NCBI GenBank assembly: GCA_030537795.1
Contig: JAUNVE010000008.1
Span: 1-62,247, forward strand
Direction: 5' to 3'
From: Actinomycetaceae bacterium
Lineage (GTDB): Bacteria; Actinomycetota; Actinomycetes; Actinomycetales; Actinomycetaceae
Length of the DNA stretch: 62,247 bases
Position 1 is the first letter of the stretch; every line of letters begins with the position of its first letter. Under the pieces are notes generated by a model that worked only from the letters and a program-made list of their open reading frames with translations, did no database searches and was not told the DNA's origin. Positions 35,704 through 44,037 of the stretch are shown here, one piece after another. Made by a program: the position numbers and the translations under genes.

Positions 35704-36503
35704 GCATTCACACCGACCTTTTCCGCCTCGACGGCAAAGTAGCATTCGTAACCGGAGCTCTCTACGGTATTGGCTACGCCATCGCTAAAGGCCTATCAGA
35801 AGCAGGGGCCACCATTGTTTTCAACGGTCTCGACCAAGAATCTGTATCGAAAGCCGAAGAAACCTATCGTTCCGAAGGAATCGACGCGCGCGGATACGTT
35901 TTTGATGTCACCGACGAAGACGCGGTGAACGCCGGGGTTGCGCAGATTCAAGAGGAAGTGGGAGATGTCCACGTCCTCGTCAATAATGCGGGCATTATCA
36001 AGCGCATTCCCATGACAGAAATGTCAGCCGAAGAATGGCGTCAGGTTATCGATGTTGACCTCACCGGTCCATTCATCGTCGCCAAAGCCGTTATTCCCAC
36101 CATGATCAAAAATGGGGGAGGCAAGATCATCAATATCTGTTCCATGATGTCAGAACTTGGCCGTGAAACCGTATCTGCCTACGCGGCAGCTAAGGGCGGC
36201 TTGAAGATGCTGACGCGCAATATTGCCTCCGAATACGGCGAGCACAATATTCAGTGCAATGGTCTCGGCCCGGGCTATATTGCCACGCCGCAGACGGCAC
36301 CGTTGCGTGAGCGCCAGGAGGACGGCTCGCGTCATCCATTCGATCAGTTCATCATTGCGAAGACCCCTGCCGCACGGTGGGGTACGCCGGAAGACCTGGT
36401 TGGCCCAGCAGTGTTCCTCTCGACACCGGCCTCCGACTTCATTAACGGCCACGTGCTTTATGCAGACGGTGGAATCCTCGCCTATATCGGCAAACAGCCG
36501 TAG
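35700..36503 (+). CDS. kduD: Short-chain dehydrogenase, probable 2-deoxy-D-gluconate 3-dehydrogenase/KduD
   Basis: A 267-residue SDR with TGALYGIGYAIA, NNAGIIKRIPMTEM, NICSMMSELGRE and the catalytic YAAAKGG. The insert TPQTAPLRERQEDGSRHPFDQF is typical of KduD/gluconate-5-dehydrogenase enzymes in uronate loci of other Gram-positive bacteria. It would reduce 3-deoxy-hexodiulosonate to 2-keto-3-deoxygluconate, feeding KdgK. It is the last gene of the unit and ends just before a bidirectional terminator. Confidence 0.9.
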   Translation: MSIHTDLFRLDGKVAFVTGALYGIGYAIAKGLSEAGATIVFNGLDQESVSKAEETYRSEGIDARGYVFDVTDEDAVNAGVAQIQEEVGDVHVLVNNAGIIKRIPMTEMSAEEWRQVIDVDLTGPFIVAKAVIPTMIKNGGGKIINICSMMSELGRETVSAYAAAKGGLKMLTRNIASEYGEHNIQCNGLGPGYIATPQTAPLRERQEDGSRHPFDQFIIAKTPAARWGTPEDLVGPAVFLSTPASDFINGHVLYADGGILAYIGKQP

Positions 36504-36522
36504 ACTGAAAGTTCTCCCAGTT

Positions 36523-36554
36523 GTGGGGTCGTTCCTTGAAGGAGACGGCCCCAC
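36523..36554. terminator. Bidirectional terminator between kduD and pheA
   Basis: GTGGGG at 36523-36528 pairs with CCCCAC at 36549-36554, and the stem continues inward with CGT/ACG and G-U pairs. It lies between two convergent genes, 20 bases after the kduD stop and 3 bases beyond the pheA stop. The T-run is weak on both sides. Confidence 0.75.
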
Positions 36555-36556
36555 TT

Positions 36557-37444
36557 CTATATTCGAGTTCCCGGTTGCGCGGCCTGCGCCGCCTCAGCTG
36601 CCGCGTGCAGGTGTTTGCGATAGGGGTGTGCTGGATAGCAACCGAGTACTTTGATGTAGGTGACAAAGAACCTTAACTCTTCGAGGGCCAGGCGAACATT
36701 GTGATCATTGAGATGTCCGTCAATGTCGACGTAGAACTGCGAGGCATAGAATGTCCCACCTAACTGATAACTTTCTAGTTTGGTGATATTCACCGAGTTG
36801 GTTGCAAAACCGCCCAGGCACTTGTAGAGGGCTGCGGGCACATTACGCACGCGAAATAAGATCGTCGTAATTGAAGGACTTTCCTCGGTGATTTGCGGCG
36901 TGGGAGAAAGTAGTACGAAACGGGTAGAGTTCGTTGAGGCATCCTCCACTTTTTCTTTCAAGACAATCAGTCCGTACCGAGCTGCAATACCGCTGGGAGC
37001 TAGAGCCGCCTGAGTGGGGTCTTTGAGGTCGGCGACTTCCCTGGCAGCACCCGCCGTATCTGCACTCACGTGACGCCGCCAAGCGTGAGGGCGTAGCACC
37101 TCATTGCATTGTCCGAAAGCATGGACGTGCGAGCGCACTGTCTCGATGGTGTCAAGAGTTGCACCGGGAACCGATACGAGATCGAAATGAATTGGCAAAA
37201 AATGCTCACCGATAATGTGGAGATTCGCGTCGGGTAGCAGGTGATGAGGGTCGGCGACGCGACCGGCAGACGAGTTTTCCACCGGGATGAGAGCGAGGTC
37301 AGCTTTTCCGGCGTGCACGGCGTCAAATGCTGCGGCAAAAGATTCGCAGGGAACAGCTTCGGCTCCCGGTAGCATCTGCTGCACGGCCATATCTGAGTTT
37401 GAACCTGATTCGCCTTGAATCGCCACGCGCTGAGGAGTAGTCAT
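36557..37444 (-). CDS. pheA: Prephenate dehydratase
   Basis: This enzyme makes phenylpyruvate for phenylalanine synthesis. The 295-residue protein has the catalytic dehydratase domain (to about residue 185), with LIPVENSSAGRV and NSTRFVLLS, where the Thr-Arg-Phe is catalytic. A C-terminal ACT domain (about 195-275) starts near TTILFRVRNVPAALYKCLGGF and has ITKLESYQLGG in place of the usual ESRP. That change could affect phenylalanine feedback. The gene stands alone on the minus strand. No chorismate mutase domain is fused. Confidence 0.93.
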   Translation of the reverse strand: MTTPQRVAIQGESGSNSDMAVQQMLPGAEAVPCESFAAAFDAVHAGKADLALIPVENSSAGRVADPHHLLPDANLHIIGEHFLPIHFDLVSVPGATLDTIETVRSHVHAFGQCNEVLRPHAWRRHVSADTAGAAREVADLKDPTQAALAPSGIAARYGLIVLKEKVEDASTNSTRFVLLSPTPQITEESPSITTILFRVRNVPAALYKCLGGFATNSVNITKLESYQLGGTFYASQFYVDIDGHLNDHNVRLALEELRFFVTYIKVLGCYPAHPYRKHLHAAAEAAQAAQPGTRI

Positions 37445-37550
37445 GAGGCCTATCCTAATGCGGTTTTCGATTTAGTTTACTATCAGTCCACGAAATCGAC
37501 CCTCAATGCCGTAGCGACATATCCCTCGTACTCATCAGCACGTAACCGCC

Positions 37551-37579
37551 TATGCGCGATACATATTCTGTCGCGCATA
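37551..37579. repeat. Inverted repeat upstream of pheA
   Basis: TATGCGCGA and TCGCGCATA form a perfect 9-bp stem with an 11-base loop. It lies 107 bases before the pheA start and 20 bases after the stop of the PfkB kinase gene, both on the minus strand. No T-run follows, so it may be a factor-dependent terminator or an operator. Confidence 0.45.
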
Positions 37580-37599
37580 TTCCGGTATCAACGGTGGGA

Positions 37600-38553
37600 C
37601 TACCGCACGACCTCCCCCGGTTTGATGTCGAATAGAGGCAAATTCTTAAGGGTGGGGAGTCCTTCCCAGTCGCCATGCGTGCTGACGACAACGCCACCGA
37701 GCAGATTGCCCCTGTCTAATCTGTGTTGAATGTCGAAATCAGATACGTACCCCGACAGATATCCGGCGACAAATGCGTCGCCCGCGCCGACAGTGTCAAT
37801 AACCGGGACTTTCTTCGGGGCACTCTTGACCCGTCCTGTTGCGGTAACAGTCTCCGCACCATCCGCGCCTTTCTTAAGAACGATCTCCGATACTCCTTTC
37901 CCTAACAGCACTTCGACGATTTCGTTGAAGCCCGCCTGCGGCGCAAGGAGCTTAAATTCATCCATCCCACCGAAGACGATATCGGACAGCCCAACGAGAT
38001 CACCGAACATATCTTTCGCCTCGTCGCGACTGAGCAACTGCTGGCGGTAATTGAGGTCGAAACTCACTGCAATATCTTCCGAACGCGCGTATTCGACGGC
38101 TTCAAACACCGCGCTACGTGCCTGTTCGCTGATTGCGGGAGTGATACCGGTGACGTGAAGAATTTGCGCGCCAGTATCCAACGCTTCTTTAACCCGGTCC
38201 ACGTTCACGTAACCGCCGGCAGATGATTTCCGGTGGTAGTCAACGCTACGCAACCCCGCACCAATGTCGTAGGAGATGAGGAGGCCCGTGGGTACCCCGG
38301 CCTCACGGGAGGACCAGTCCATATTGACGCCCTCACCTCGATAGGTGCGAAAAATGTGGTCACCGAATCCGTCCTGTCCCAGGGTTCCACACCACGCCAC
38401 CGCATGCCCGAGTCGGGCCAAACCAATAGACACATTGCCTTCTGCACCCGCCACGGTCAGTGAAACAGACACGGGGCGCGATAAAGTCCCCTGAATGCGA
38501 ACTGATCCCATACTTTCGCCAAATGTGACCACATCTACTATCTGTTTTCCCAT
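37600..38553 (-). CDS. PfkB-family carbohydrate kinase (KDG kinase-like)
   Basis: A 317-residue ribokinase-fold kinase. Sugar-binding region VAGAEGNVSIGLARLGH lies near residue 35. The catalytic segment VIDTVGAGDAFVAGYLSGY is near 255. Length and sequence match bacterial 2-dehydro-3-deoxygluconokinases. It has its own strong ribosome binding site (GGGAGG) and is not in the uronate operon, though it lies only about 1 kb from its end. It may be a second KDG kinase or serve another sugar. Confidence 0.87.
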   Translation of the reverse strand: MGKQIVDVVTFGESMGSVRIQGTLSRPVSVSLTVAGAEGNVSIGLARLGHAVAWCGTLGQDGFGDHIFRTYRGEGVNMDWSSREAGVPTGLLISYDIGAGLRSVDYHRKSSAGGYVNVDRVKEALDTGAQILHVTGITPAISEQARSAVFEAVEYARSEDIAVSFDLNYRQQLLSRDEAKDMFGDLVGLSDIVFGGMDEFKLLAPQAGFNEIVEVLLGKGVSEIVLKKGADGAETVTATGRVKSAPKKVPVIDTVGAGDAFVAGYLSGYVSDFDIQHRLDRGNLLGGVVVSTHGDWEGLPTLKNLPLFDIKPGEVVR

Positions 38554-38901
38554 GATGCCTCCCCGTTTCTCCTACTCCAGTATCCCAAGTACCGACTTAC
38601 ATCACACGACAAATGCGCCAAAAACCATGAAATATGAGTTTCAGCCGGGTGGCCTAACATTGCGGAAGGCGAGCGAGGTTGCGCCCTCTGCGAGACAATA
38701 AGTCCACCCACAGCACAATCGCGAGCAACAGTGGTAGGCGGCAAGTTCAGGTCTCATCAAATCGGGTATTCAAACACCTATGAGGACTTTCGGCGTATAT
38801 TTTGTACGCATCAGAGAATTTAAAAGCTAGAATGAACTAAGATTAAGTGAATCCCATCATTTAAAGCGCGAGGTCGCGTTCTTTGGCAGTGCGGAGGAGA
38901 T
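38554..38901 (+). promoter_or_regulatory. Intergenic region carrying the adhesin promoter
   Basis: This region of 348 bases between two divergent genes has no supported coding frame. G+C falls towards the adhesin gene. TAGAAT at 38828-38833 is a likely -10. The nearest -35-like hexamer, TTGTAC at 38802-38807, is 20 bases away, which is long. GGAGGAG precedes the adhesin ATG. Confidence 0.4.
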
Positions 38902-41900
38902 ATGCAGTTACGTCGGTCCAGAATCTTATTGAGTTTTATCGTTACGGCTGTTTTGCTTGGAATCTCAGGATTTTTTATCCCCGTGGGCTCTGTGGCGAAT
39001 GCGGCAGATGGCGAGGATAAAACTACTGCCGTGGAAGTCACTAAGACGGTTGTGACGCAAGACGGTAAACCGTTAGGTGACACCATCGATCCTAATAAAC
39101 CATTCGAGATCCAAATGGATTTCAAGTTCTCCATTATCAAAGATGAGCTCTTGGGCACGCCGGCTGCAGGTGAGCTCACCAAAGATAAGCAAGTCAATGA
39201 CGGTGACTTCGCAACTTTCAAGCTCGGTGACAACTTCAAGCCTAAGGACGCGGATGGAACTGAGGTACCTGTTTATGTAAGCGCTGAGGGCGATCCAGAT
39301 GACGGAAAACAAATCGGTACTATCTCCCTGAGCCAAAAAAGTGACGGAAGTCTCACCGCCAAGATGGAGTTCGGTGCTCCTAGCGGAGATTTCAACTATG
39401 AAGCTGACCCCGGGAAGAACGTTACCGTCACGTTTACAGGTGAATTTTCAGTGGCTGCCGAATCGAATGGCGAGCCGGGTTCACAGCAGGAAGTGGTAAC
39501 GATCTTCGACAAGGAATACAAGCTTCCGGAAAGTGTTGAGGAAACTGTCTACGACTTCACTAAGAAAGGTGAAATAGCTGATCCTGCTACAAGAGATAAG
39601 ATCTTGTGGGAGGTTGTCGTAAATAAGAAGTCCAATGCAGGCAAAAAGCTTGCAGGTGAGACTTTCACGGATGACCTAACCGACGTAGGCGAGTACGTTG
39701 AAGGCTCATTCACAGTAAATGGAACCGAAGTAGATGGCGTTTATGATGCGGACTCGAAGACTCTTTCCTACGAGTTCCCCGCAGATTTTGATGAAACTTC
39801 GGCGACGATCACTTTTGCCACGAAGATTCCGAAGCCGGCTCCTACTGAGATTAAGAACGTGGCAAATCTTTCCTACTCTGAAGAAGACTCCAAAGCTGCC
39901 GAAGCTACGGTTCCTGTCTATCAAAAACCGAAAATTACGAAGGGATTTTCGGGGGTAGAGATTGATAGTGAGAAATCTGAAAAGGCATTGATATGGACCA
40001 TCGTTGCCGGCACGCCGTACTTCGAATACGGACCAGCGTGGGTCGGAGACATCTTAAGAGCAGAGATAGCTGGGCAGAAAGCACCAAAACGGCAAGAACT
40101 AGTAGTTGAACGTAGCCTCTCGGGAAAACCAGATACCTGGGAAATGGTGACGACTGTCGAAACCCTATCCGAAGACGATGCTCCGAACTTCCCTAAGTTT
40201 CCCGCCGATAAGGATACACCGTGCCCCGATTTGTCAGCGTACAAAAAAGATGTCTACGACCTCGGTCTTGATTGGCATGAAGGAACTCGAGAAGCCACAG
40301 ACCAAAAATACACTGAGCTACAAAACCACTGGATGTTCATTAAAAACCTCAATGGACAATATCGCTTTACCGTAAAACTGATATTTGACGAAGATACTGA
40401 TGTCGGGTCGCTTCAAAATGATGCGGAGATCCACACGTGCGGCCATACCATTTATCCGGTTACTCCTCCGGTTTACAGTGGTGTTGCAAGCATTACGAAG
40501 AAAGCTAAAAAGGAGCACGACCCGCAGTTTTTAAACCAGGGAAATATTCCTTGGACGATTAAGGCTGACTTCTCTCGGGTTTTCCCATCAGATCCACGCT
40601 ACGCCTACGAACTGTTCTATTACGGCACTAAGAAGGATTACGAAAAGGAGCAACGGGATACGTTGCATGTGGAAGGCGACTTGCCTGCGGGTACGTTCGA
40701 GGCTCTTCTAGAGGGCGTTGACGGTAAGTCTGTCGTGAACTTTAACCAAAGTTATGTGGAAGATTCTTTGCAGGCAGCAGACGGCGACAACCTTACGGCG
40801 CAGACGTTCGCGGTTCTGAATGCAGACGGAAAGCGAATAGGCGATCTCCTACAAATAAGTGGTTTCACCGAGGTTAAGTCGTATTCGTTCGATCTGCAAA
40901 CACATGCCGAAGACTTCCTGACCCTGATGCAGGAGTCCGACAAAGGATCGTATGGATCGAAGTATAAGAACACCGTTGTCCTCACCACGGGAGCGGGCCC
41001 GTCATTGAAGTCTCTGTCTGCTTCGGCCCTCTACGACTTGGCAGGTAGGCTACTAGATAAGTATGCAATTGAATTCAACACCGATTTGGACAACTTAGAG
41101 AGCGTATCCAAGAACGGCTGGAATAGCCATTACCGCGACTACGTTACCAATATTCCTCTGGTCGATGAAACGAAGACGTTTAATTATCAAGACCGGACCG
41201 CGATGTTCCGGATTGATGTTAATCCGACCGGCCTTAAACTTTCTGACTACGCGAAGTCACTCGGCGTGCCAAGCGAGATGGATTTAAAGAACCTGTCGGT
41301 TACAGATGAGTTGCCTGACGGTTTTTCCCTCGCGCCATTAACAGAGGACGGCTCGGATTACTTTGCGATCTATGAAGCGGCTCCTATCTCTGCGGAGTTT
41401 GTTAATACTGGCGGGGTTACATTTGAGGGAAGCACCGAGTTTGTGACTTTCATGCCGCCTGGTAAGGCCTTGAAGCGTGTGAGCGCAGAGGACGCGAGAG
41501 TGGAGTTCGATAAAGAGAACCTCACTTGGAACTTCTCAGAATACGAAGGAACACCGTATTACATTGTTATCAAGACAAAAATGAATGAGGAGGTCTTTAG
41601 CAACCTCGTTAAGGACACCCCGCAGGGAGAGTTCGAAACTTACCGCAACAAGGTCTCGCTCAAAGCGGGAAATACGAAACTTGCTGATACGGGCGCGGAT
41701 TTGAAGATCAAACCGTATTTGCTCGTGAAAGAGGATCCGAAGGTAGACGGCACTCTGCTTGACTGGACTTTTACCTACAAGCCGTTTGATCAAGAGTTTA
41801 AGAATGTTGTTATTGAAGATGAACTTGATGAAAACATCATGATCTTACTCGATGACAATGGAGAGCCAGACATAGATACCTTCGATGTCACTCGGTCCAA

Positions 41901-42711
41901 CGAGTTGCAGGCCGAGGGGGATTACGCGAACTTCTCCGCAGCCACATTGGTTAAAGGCGAGCCGAGAGACGGCGAAGTGGGGATCTCCTATGATGCAACT
42001 GAACATAAGATTCTCTTTAAGTTACCGAACACTCCTGATGGCACTACGCCATACGCCTACAAGGTTGAATACCCAACGATTTTACGTATGGCGAACCCGA
42101 CTGCCGAGAAAATTGTGAACAAGGTGAAAGTCTTGGCAAGCAATGTCCAGCCGGGCGCGAGTGGTGAAGGAAGTATCGACAAGCAAAAATATGCGGCGTT
42201 TGCCAGGCTTGCAAATATGCCGTACATAGCCCTTAAGAAGGTGGATAAGCAGGGCGTTGCTCTGACAGACGCTGTATTCAGTTACGAAGACGCTGATGGC
42301 AAGAAGATCAATCTGATCAGTGACGGTGACGGCATGGTCTATCTGATTAACCTGCCAGAAAACACCGTTACGGTAACGGAGCTGAAAGCCCCCGAGGGTT
42401 TCGTGAAGCTTTCACAGCCTATCGTTATCGATATCTCAGAACAGCCCTTCACAGTCGAGTCCGGACTAGAAAAGGTAGCTGGTGAGGGGAGTTTCAACAG
42501 CCCGTTCGAGGTTCCGAATGATCCGACGGAAGACGAGCACGACACCCCCGATGATTCGGTTCCTACGACGCCTAGTACGCCTTCGGGTACTGCCGACGAA
42601 CCGGGAGCACAATTGGCAAAGACCGGGATTTCAGATACCACTTTGCCTCTTGGGATCGCGGCGCTGATGTTCCTTGCATTAGGTATCATGATGGTTCGTA
42701 GAACACGGTAA
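38902..42711 (+). CDS. Large multi-domain surface adhesin with LAKTG sorting signal
   Basis: A 1269-residue secreted, wall-anchored protein. It begins with a signal peptide (Arg-rich start, hydrophobic core about residues 8-31, cleavage near ANA). Several modules of 150-200 residues open with KKG/KTF-like strands and a Trp or Phe motif: ILWEVVVNK near 236, LIWTIVAG near 354, IPWTIKADF near 551 and LLDWTFTYK near 954. This resembles fibrinogen/collagen-binding and isopeptide-stabilised domains. A SpaA/prealbumin-like domain lies at about 1100-1190 (YIALKKVDKQGVALTDAVF to ITVTELKAPEG-like). A Pro/Thr/Asp linker precedes LAKTG (1238-1242), a helix and RRTR. LAKTG suggests a class E-type sortase, none of which is in the window. 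G+C and codon choice (many AAG and GAA codons) differ from flanking genes. Confidence 0.9.
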   Translation: MQLRRSRILLSFIVTAVLLGISGFFIPVGSVANAADGEDKTTAVEVTKTVVTQDGKPLGDTIDPNKPFEIQMDFKFSIIKDELLGTPAAGELTKDKQVNDGDFATFKLGDNFKPKDADGTEVPVYVSAEGDPDDGKQIGTISLSQKSDGSLTAKMEFGAPSGDFNYEADPGKNVTVTFTGEFSVAAESNGEPGSQQEVVTIFDKEYKLPESVEETVYDFTKKGEIADPATRDKILWEVVVNKKSNAGKKLAGETFTDDLTDVGEYVEGSFTVNGTEVDGVYDADSKTLSYEFPADFDETSATITFATKIPKPAPTEIKNVANLSYSEEDSKAAEATVPVYQKPKITKGFSGVEIDSEKSEKALIWTIVAGTPYFEYGPAWVGDILRAEIAGQKAPKRQELVVERSLSGKPDTWEMVTTVETLSEDDAPNFPKFPADKDTPCPDLSAYKKDVYDLGLDWHEGTREATDQKYTELQNHWMFIKNLNGQYRFTVKLIFDEDTDVGSLQNDAEIHTCGHTIYPVTPPVYSGVASITKKAKKEHDPQFLNQGNIPWTIKADFSRVFPSDPRYAYELFYYGTKKDYEKEQRDTLHVEGDLPAGTFEALLEGVDGKSVVNFNQSYVEDSLQAADGDNLTAQTFAVLNADGKRIGDLLQISGFTEVKSYSFDLQTHAEDFLTLMQESDKGSYGSKYKNTVVLTTGAGPSLKSLSASALYDLAGRLLDKYAIEFNTDLDNLESVSKNGWNSHYRDYVTNIPLVDETKTFNYQDRTAMFRIDVNPTGLKLSDYAKSLGVPSEMDLKNLSVTDELPDGFSLAPLTEDGSDYFAIYEAAPISAEFVNTGGVTFEGSTEFVTFMPPGKALKRVSAEDARVEFDKENLTWNFSEYEGTPYYIVIKTKMNEEVFSNLVKDTPQGEFETYRNKVSLKAGNTKLADTGADLKIKPYLLVKEDPKVDGTLLDWTFTYKPFDQEFKNVVIEDELDENIMILLDDNGEPDIDTFDVTRSNELQAEGDYANFSAATLVKGEPRDGEVGISYDATEHKILFKLPNTPDGTTPYAYKVEYPTILRMANPTAEKIVNKVKVLASNVQPGASGEGSIDKQKYAAFARLANMPYIALKKVDKQGVALTDAVFSYEDADGKKINLISDGDGMVYLINLPENTVTVTELKAPEGFVKLSQPIVIDISEQPFTVESGLEKVAGEGSFNSPFEVPNDPTEDEHDTPDDSVPTTPSTPSGTADEPGAQLAKTGISDTTLPLGIAALMFLALGIMMVRRTR

Positions 42712-42723
42712 AAACAGCCCGTA

Positions 42724-42759
42724 AAAGGCGTGGCGGGCGCAAGTGCCCGCCACGCCTTT
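42724..42759 (+). terminator. Terminator of the adhesin gene
   Basis: A 15-bp perfect stem, AAAGGCGTGGCGGGC paired with its complement at 42745-42759, encloses a 6-base loop. The A-tract upstream and the TTT end make it usable in either direction. It is 12 bases after the adhesin stop. Confidence 0.9.
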
Positions 42760-43016
42760 CGAATTATCAACGCGAGAAATCCTGCACTAGATAACTTCCG
42801 CATCACCTATTAGAAGCCTTTCGGCGACTGCGGCTGCGCCAATCAAACCATTACTCGTCTTGGTTTGCTGCTTCGTGTGGTCATTCACAGATGCGGCAGG
42901 CTCGCGGTGGAGGGTTGCTCTTTGTCTTTGGGGTGAAGCAGTACCGTGGCACACTGTAGGGACGTCAGCGTGGAAGATCCGCGCGCCCCCTATGCTCCTG
43001 AACACACATTTACCGT
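42760..43016. other. Intergenic region with no recognised gene
   Basis: About 260 bases between the adhesin terminator and the tRNA-Gly promoter hold only short frames. None has a ribosome binding site or a family match that I can support. It may contain remnants of older sequence. Confidence 0.45.
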
Positions 43017-43046
43017 TTGTCCAGCTTCATCCGTACTGGCTATACT
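43017..43046 (+). promoter_or_regulatory. Promoter of tRNA-Gly
   Basis: TTGTCC at 43017-43022 and TATACT at 43041-43046 are 18 bases apart. The -10 matches five of six consensus bases. The tRNA starts 24 bases downstream. Confidence 0.6.
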
Positions 43047-43070
43047 AATCCATGCGTACTACGTACGTAC

Positions 43071-43144
43071 GCGGGTGTAGTTCAATGGTAGAACTTCAGC
43101 TTCCCAAGCTGACAGCGCGGGTTCGATTCCCGTCACCCGCTCCA
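43071..43144 (+). tRNA. tRNA-Gly (CCC)
   Basis: The acceptor strands GCGGGTG and CACCCGC pair. The anticodon arm TCAGC/GCTGA holds the loop TTCCCAA, giving anticodon CCC, which reads GGG. The T stem is GCGGG/CCCGT-like with loop TTCGATT. The discriminator is T, and CCA is encoded, unlike in the other tRNAs of the window. Confidence 0.95.
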
Positions 43145-43330
43145 CTCGACCATACATTTGAGGGCTCTTCGGATTCTGGCGAGGTGTGGTCCTTAAACAG
43201 TGATGCTAGTGGATTATCTTAGCGAGTGAAACGTAATCCGAATCGGCCTTTATCAGCAGTGAGCTTAGTGCCATCAACCGCCGCAATTCCCACCCGTACT
43301 GAAATTAGGTGGCATCGCATAGAAAGTGGC

Positions 43331-44032
43331 TCACCTGGATTGCAGTAGCTTGCCCCGATCCATGGTGTACACCCGATCCGCGTAACCAATCGCATCGTTA
43401 TCATGGGTAACCATGAGAACCGCCGCACCTTCATCGGCCGTGCGTCGCAACAGTTGCATCACCAGCTGAGTGCTGTCGGCGTCTAAGTCTCCGGTGGGTT
43501 CGTCGGCAATGAACAACTTCGGCCCCATAACTAGAGCACGAGCAATCGCTACCCGGCGGATTTCCCCGCCGGAAAGCTCCTTCGGATAGCTATCGCCTAA
43601 ATGGTCCACCTGAAGCTCATCTAACAGATGCTCCGCGTGTTTTTCGAAATCCTCCAGCGCGGCGCCGTTCCCGTTTCCGGTTTTCTTCGTTCGGCCATGT
43701 ATCAATGCCGGAAGCATGACGTTATTGAATACCGATAGGCTCGAAATCAGTGTCTCGCGCTGAGTGACGTACCCGATGGTGCGATTACGCAGGTATGAAA
43801 TCTTTTCATCGTCAAGTTGGGACAAATCCTCACCGTTGATCTTCACCGTACCGTCGGTAGGGCGAAGCAGACCGGTAATCATATTCAGTAACGTGGTTTT
43901 ACCGTTCCCCGAACGCCCCGTTAATGCCACGAAAGATCCTGCGTCAAGTGTGAAACTGACTTCGTCAACGGCAGCAAATTCCTCATTACGGCGCACAAAG
44001 GTGCGAGTTACTCTGTTGACGTCTAAAAGCAC
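43331..44032 (-). CDS. ABC transporter ATP-binding protein (LolD/MacB type) of the iron-box operon
   Basis: A 233-residue nucleotide-binding subunit with Walker A GRSGNGKTT, a Q-loop in GYVTQRETL, signature LSGGEIRRVAIARAL, Walker B LFIADEPTGDLD and H-loop MVTHD. The frame is open to 44140, but GTG 44032 lies five bases after the permease stop, has AAGGGG upstream and gives the normal start LLDVNRVTRTF. It is third in the operon DUF4418-permease-ATPase. It powers the neighbouring FtsX-like permease. Confidence 0.9.
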   Translation of the reverse strand: MLLDVNRVTRTFVRRNEEFAAVDEVSFTLDAGSFVALTGRSGNGKTTLLNMITGLLRPTDGTVKINGEDLSQLDDEKISYLRNRTIGYVTQRETLISSLSVFNNVMLPALIHGRTKKTGNGNGAALEDFEKHAEHLLDELQVDHLGDSYPKELSGGEIRRVAIARALVMGPKLFIADEPTGDLDADSTQLVMQLLRRTADEGAAVLMVTHDNDAIGYADRVYTMDRGKLLQSR

Positions 44033-44037
44033 TGTGA

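Noticed and set aside
42787-43005. Minus-strand frame ending in a GLIGAAAVAERLL-like segment, faintly like the end of a ROK kinase
   Set aside because: Only about 15 residues look similar, the rest does not fit, and there is no ribosome binding site. Not enough for a pseudogene call.
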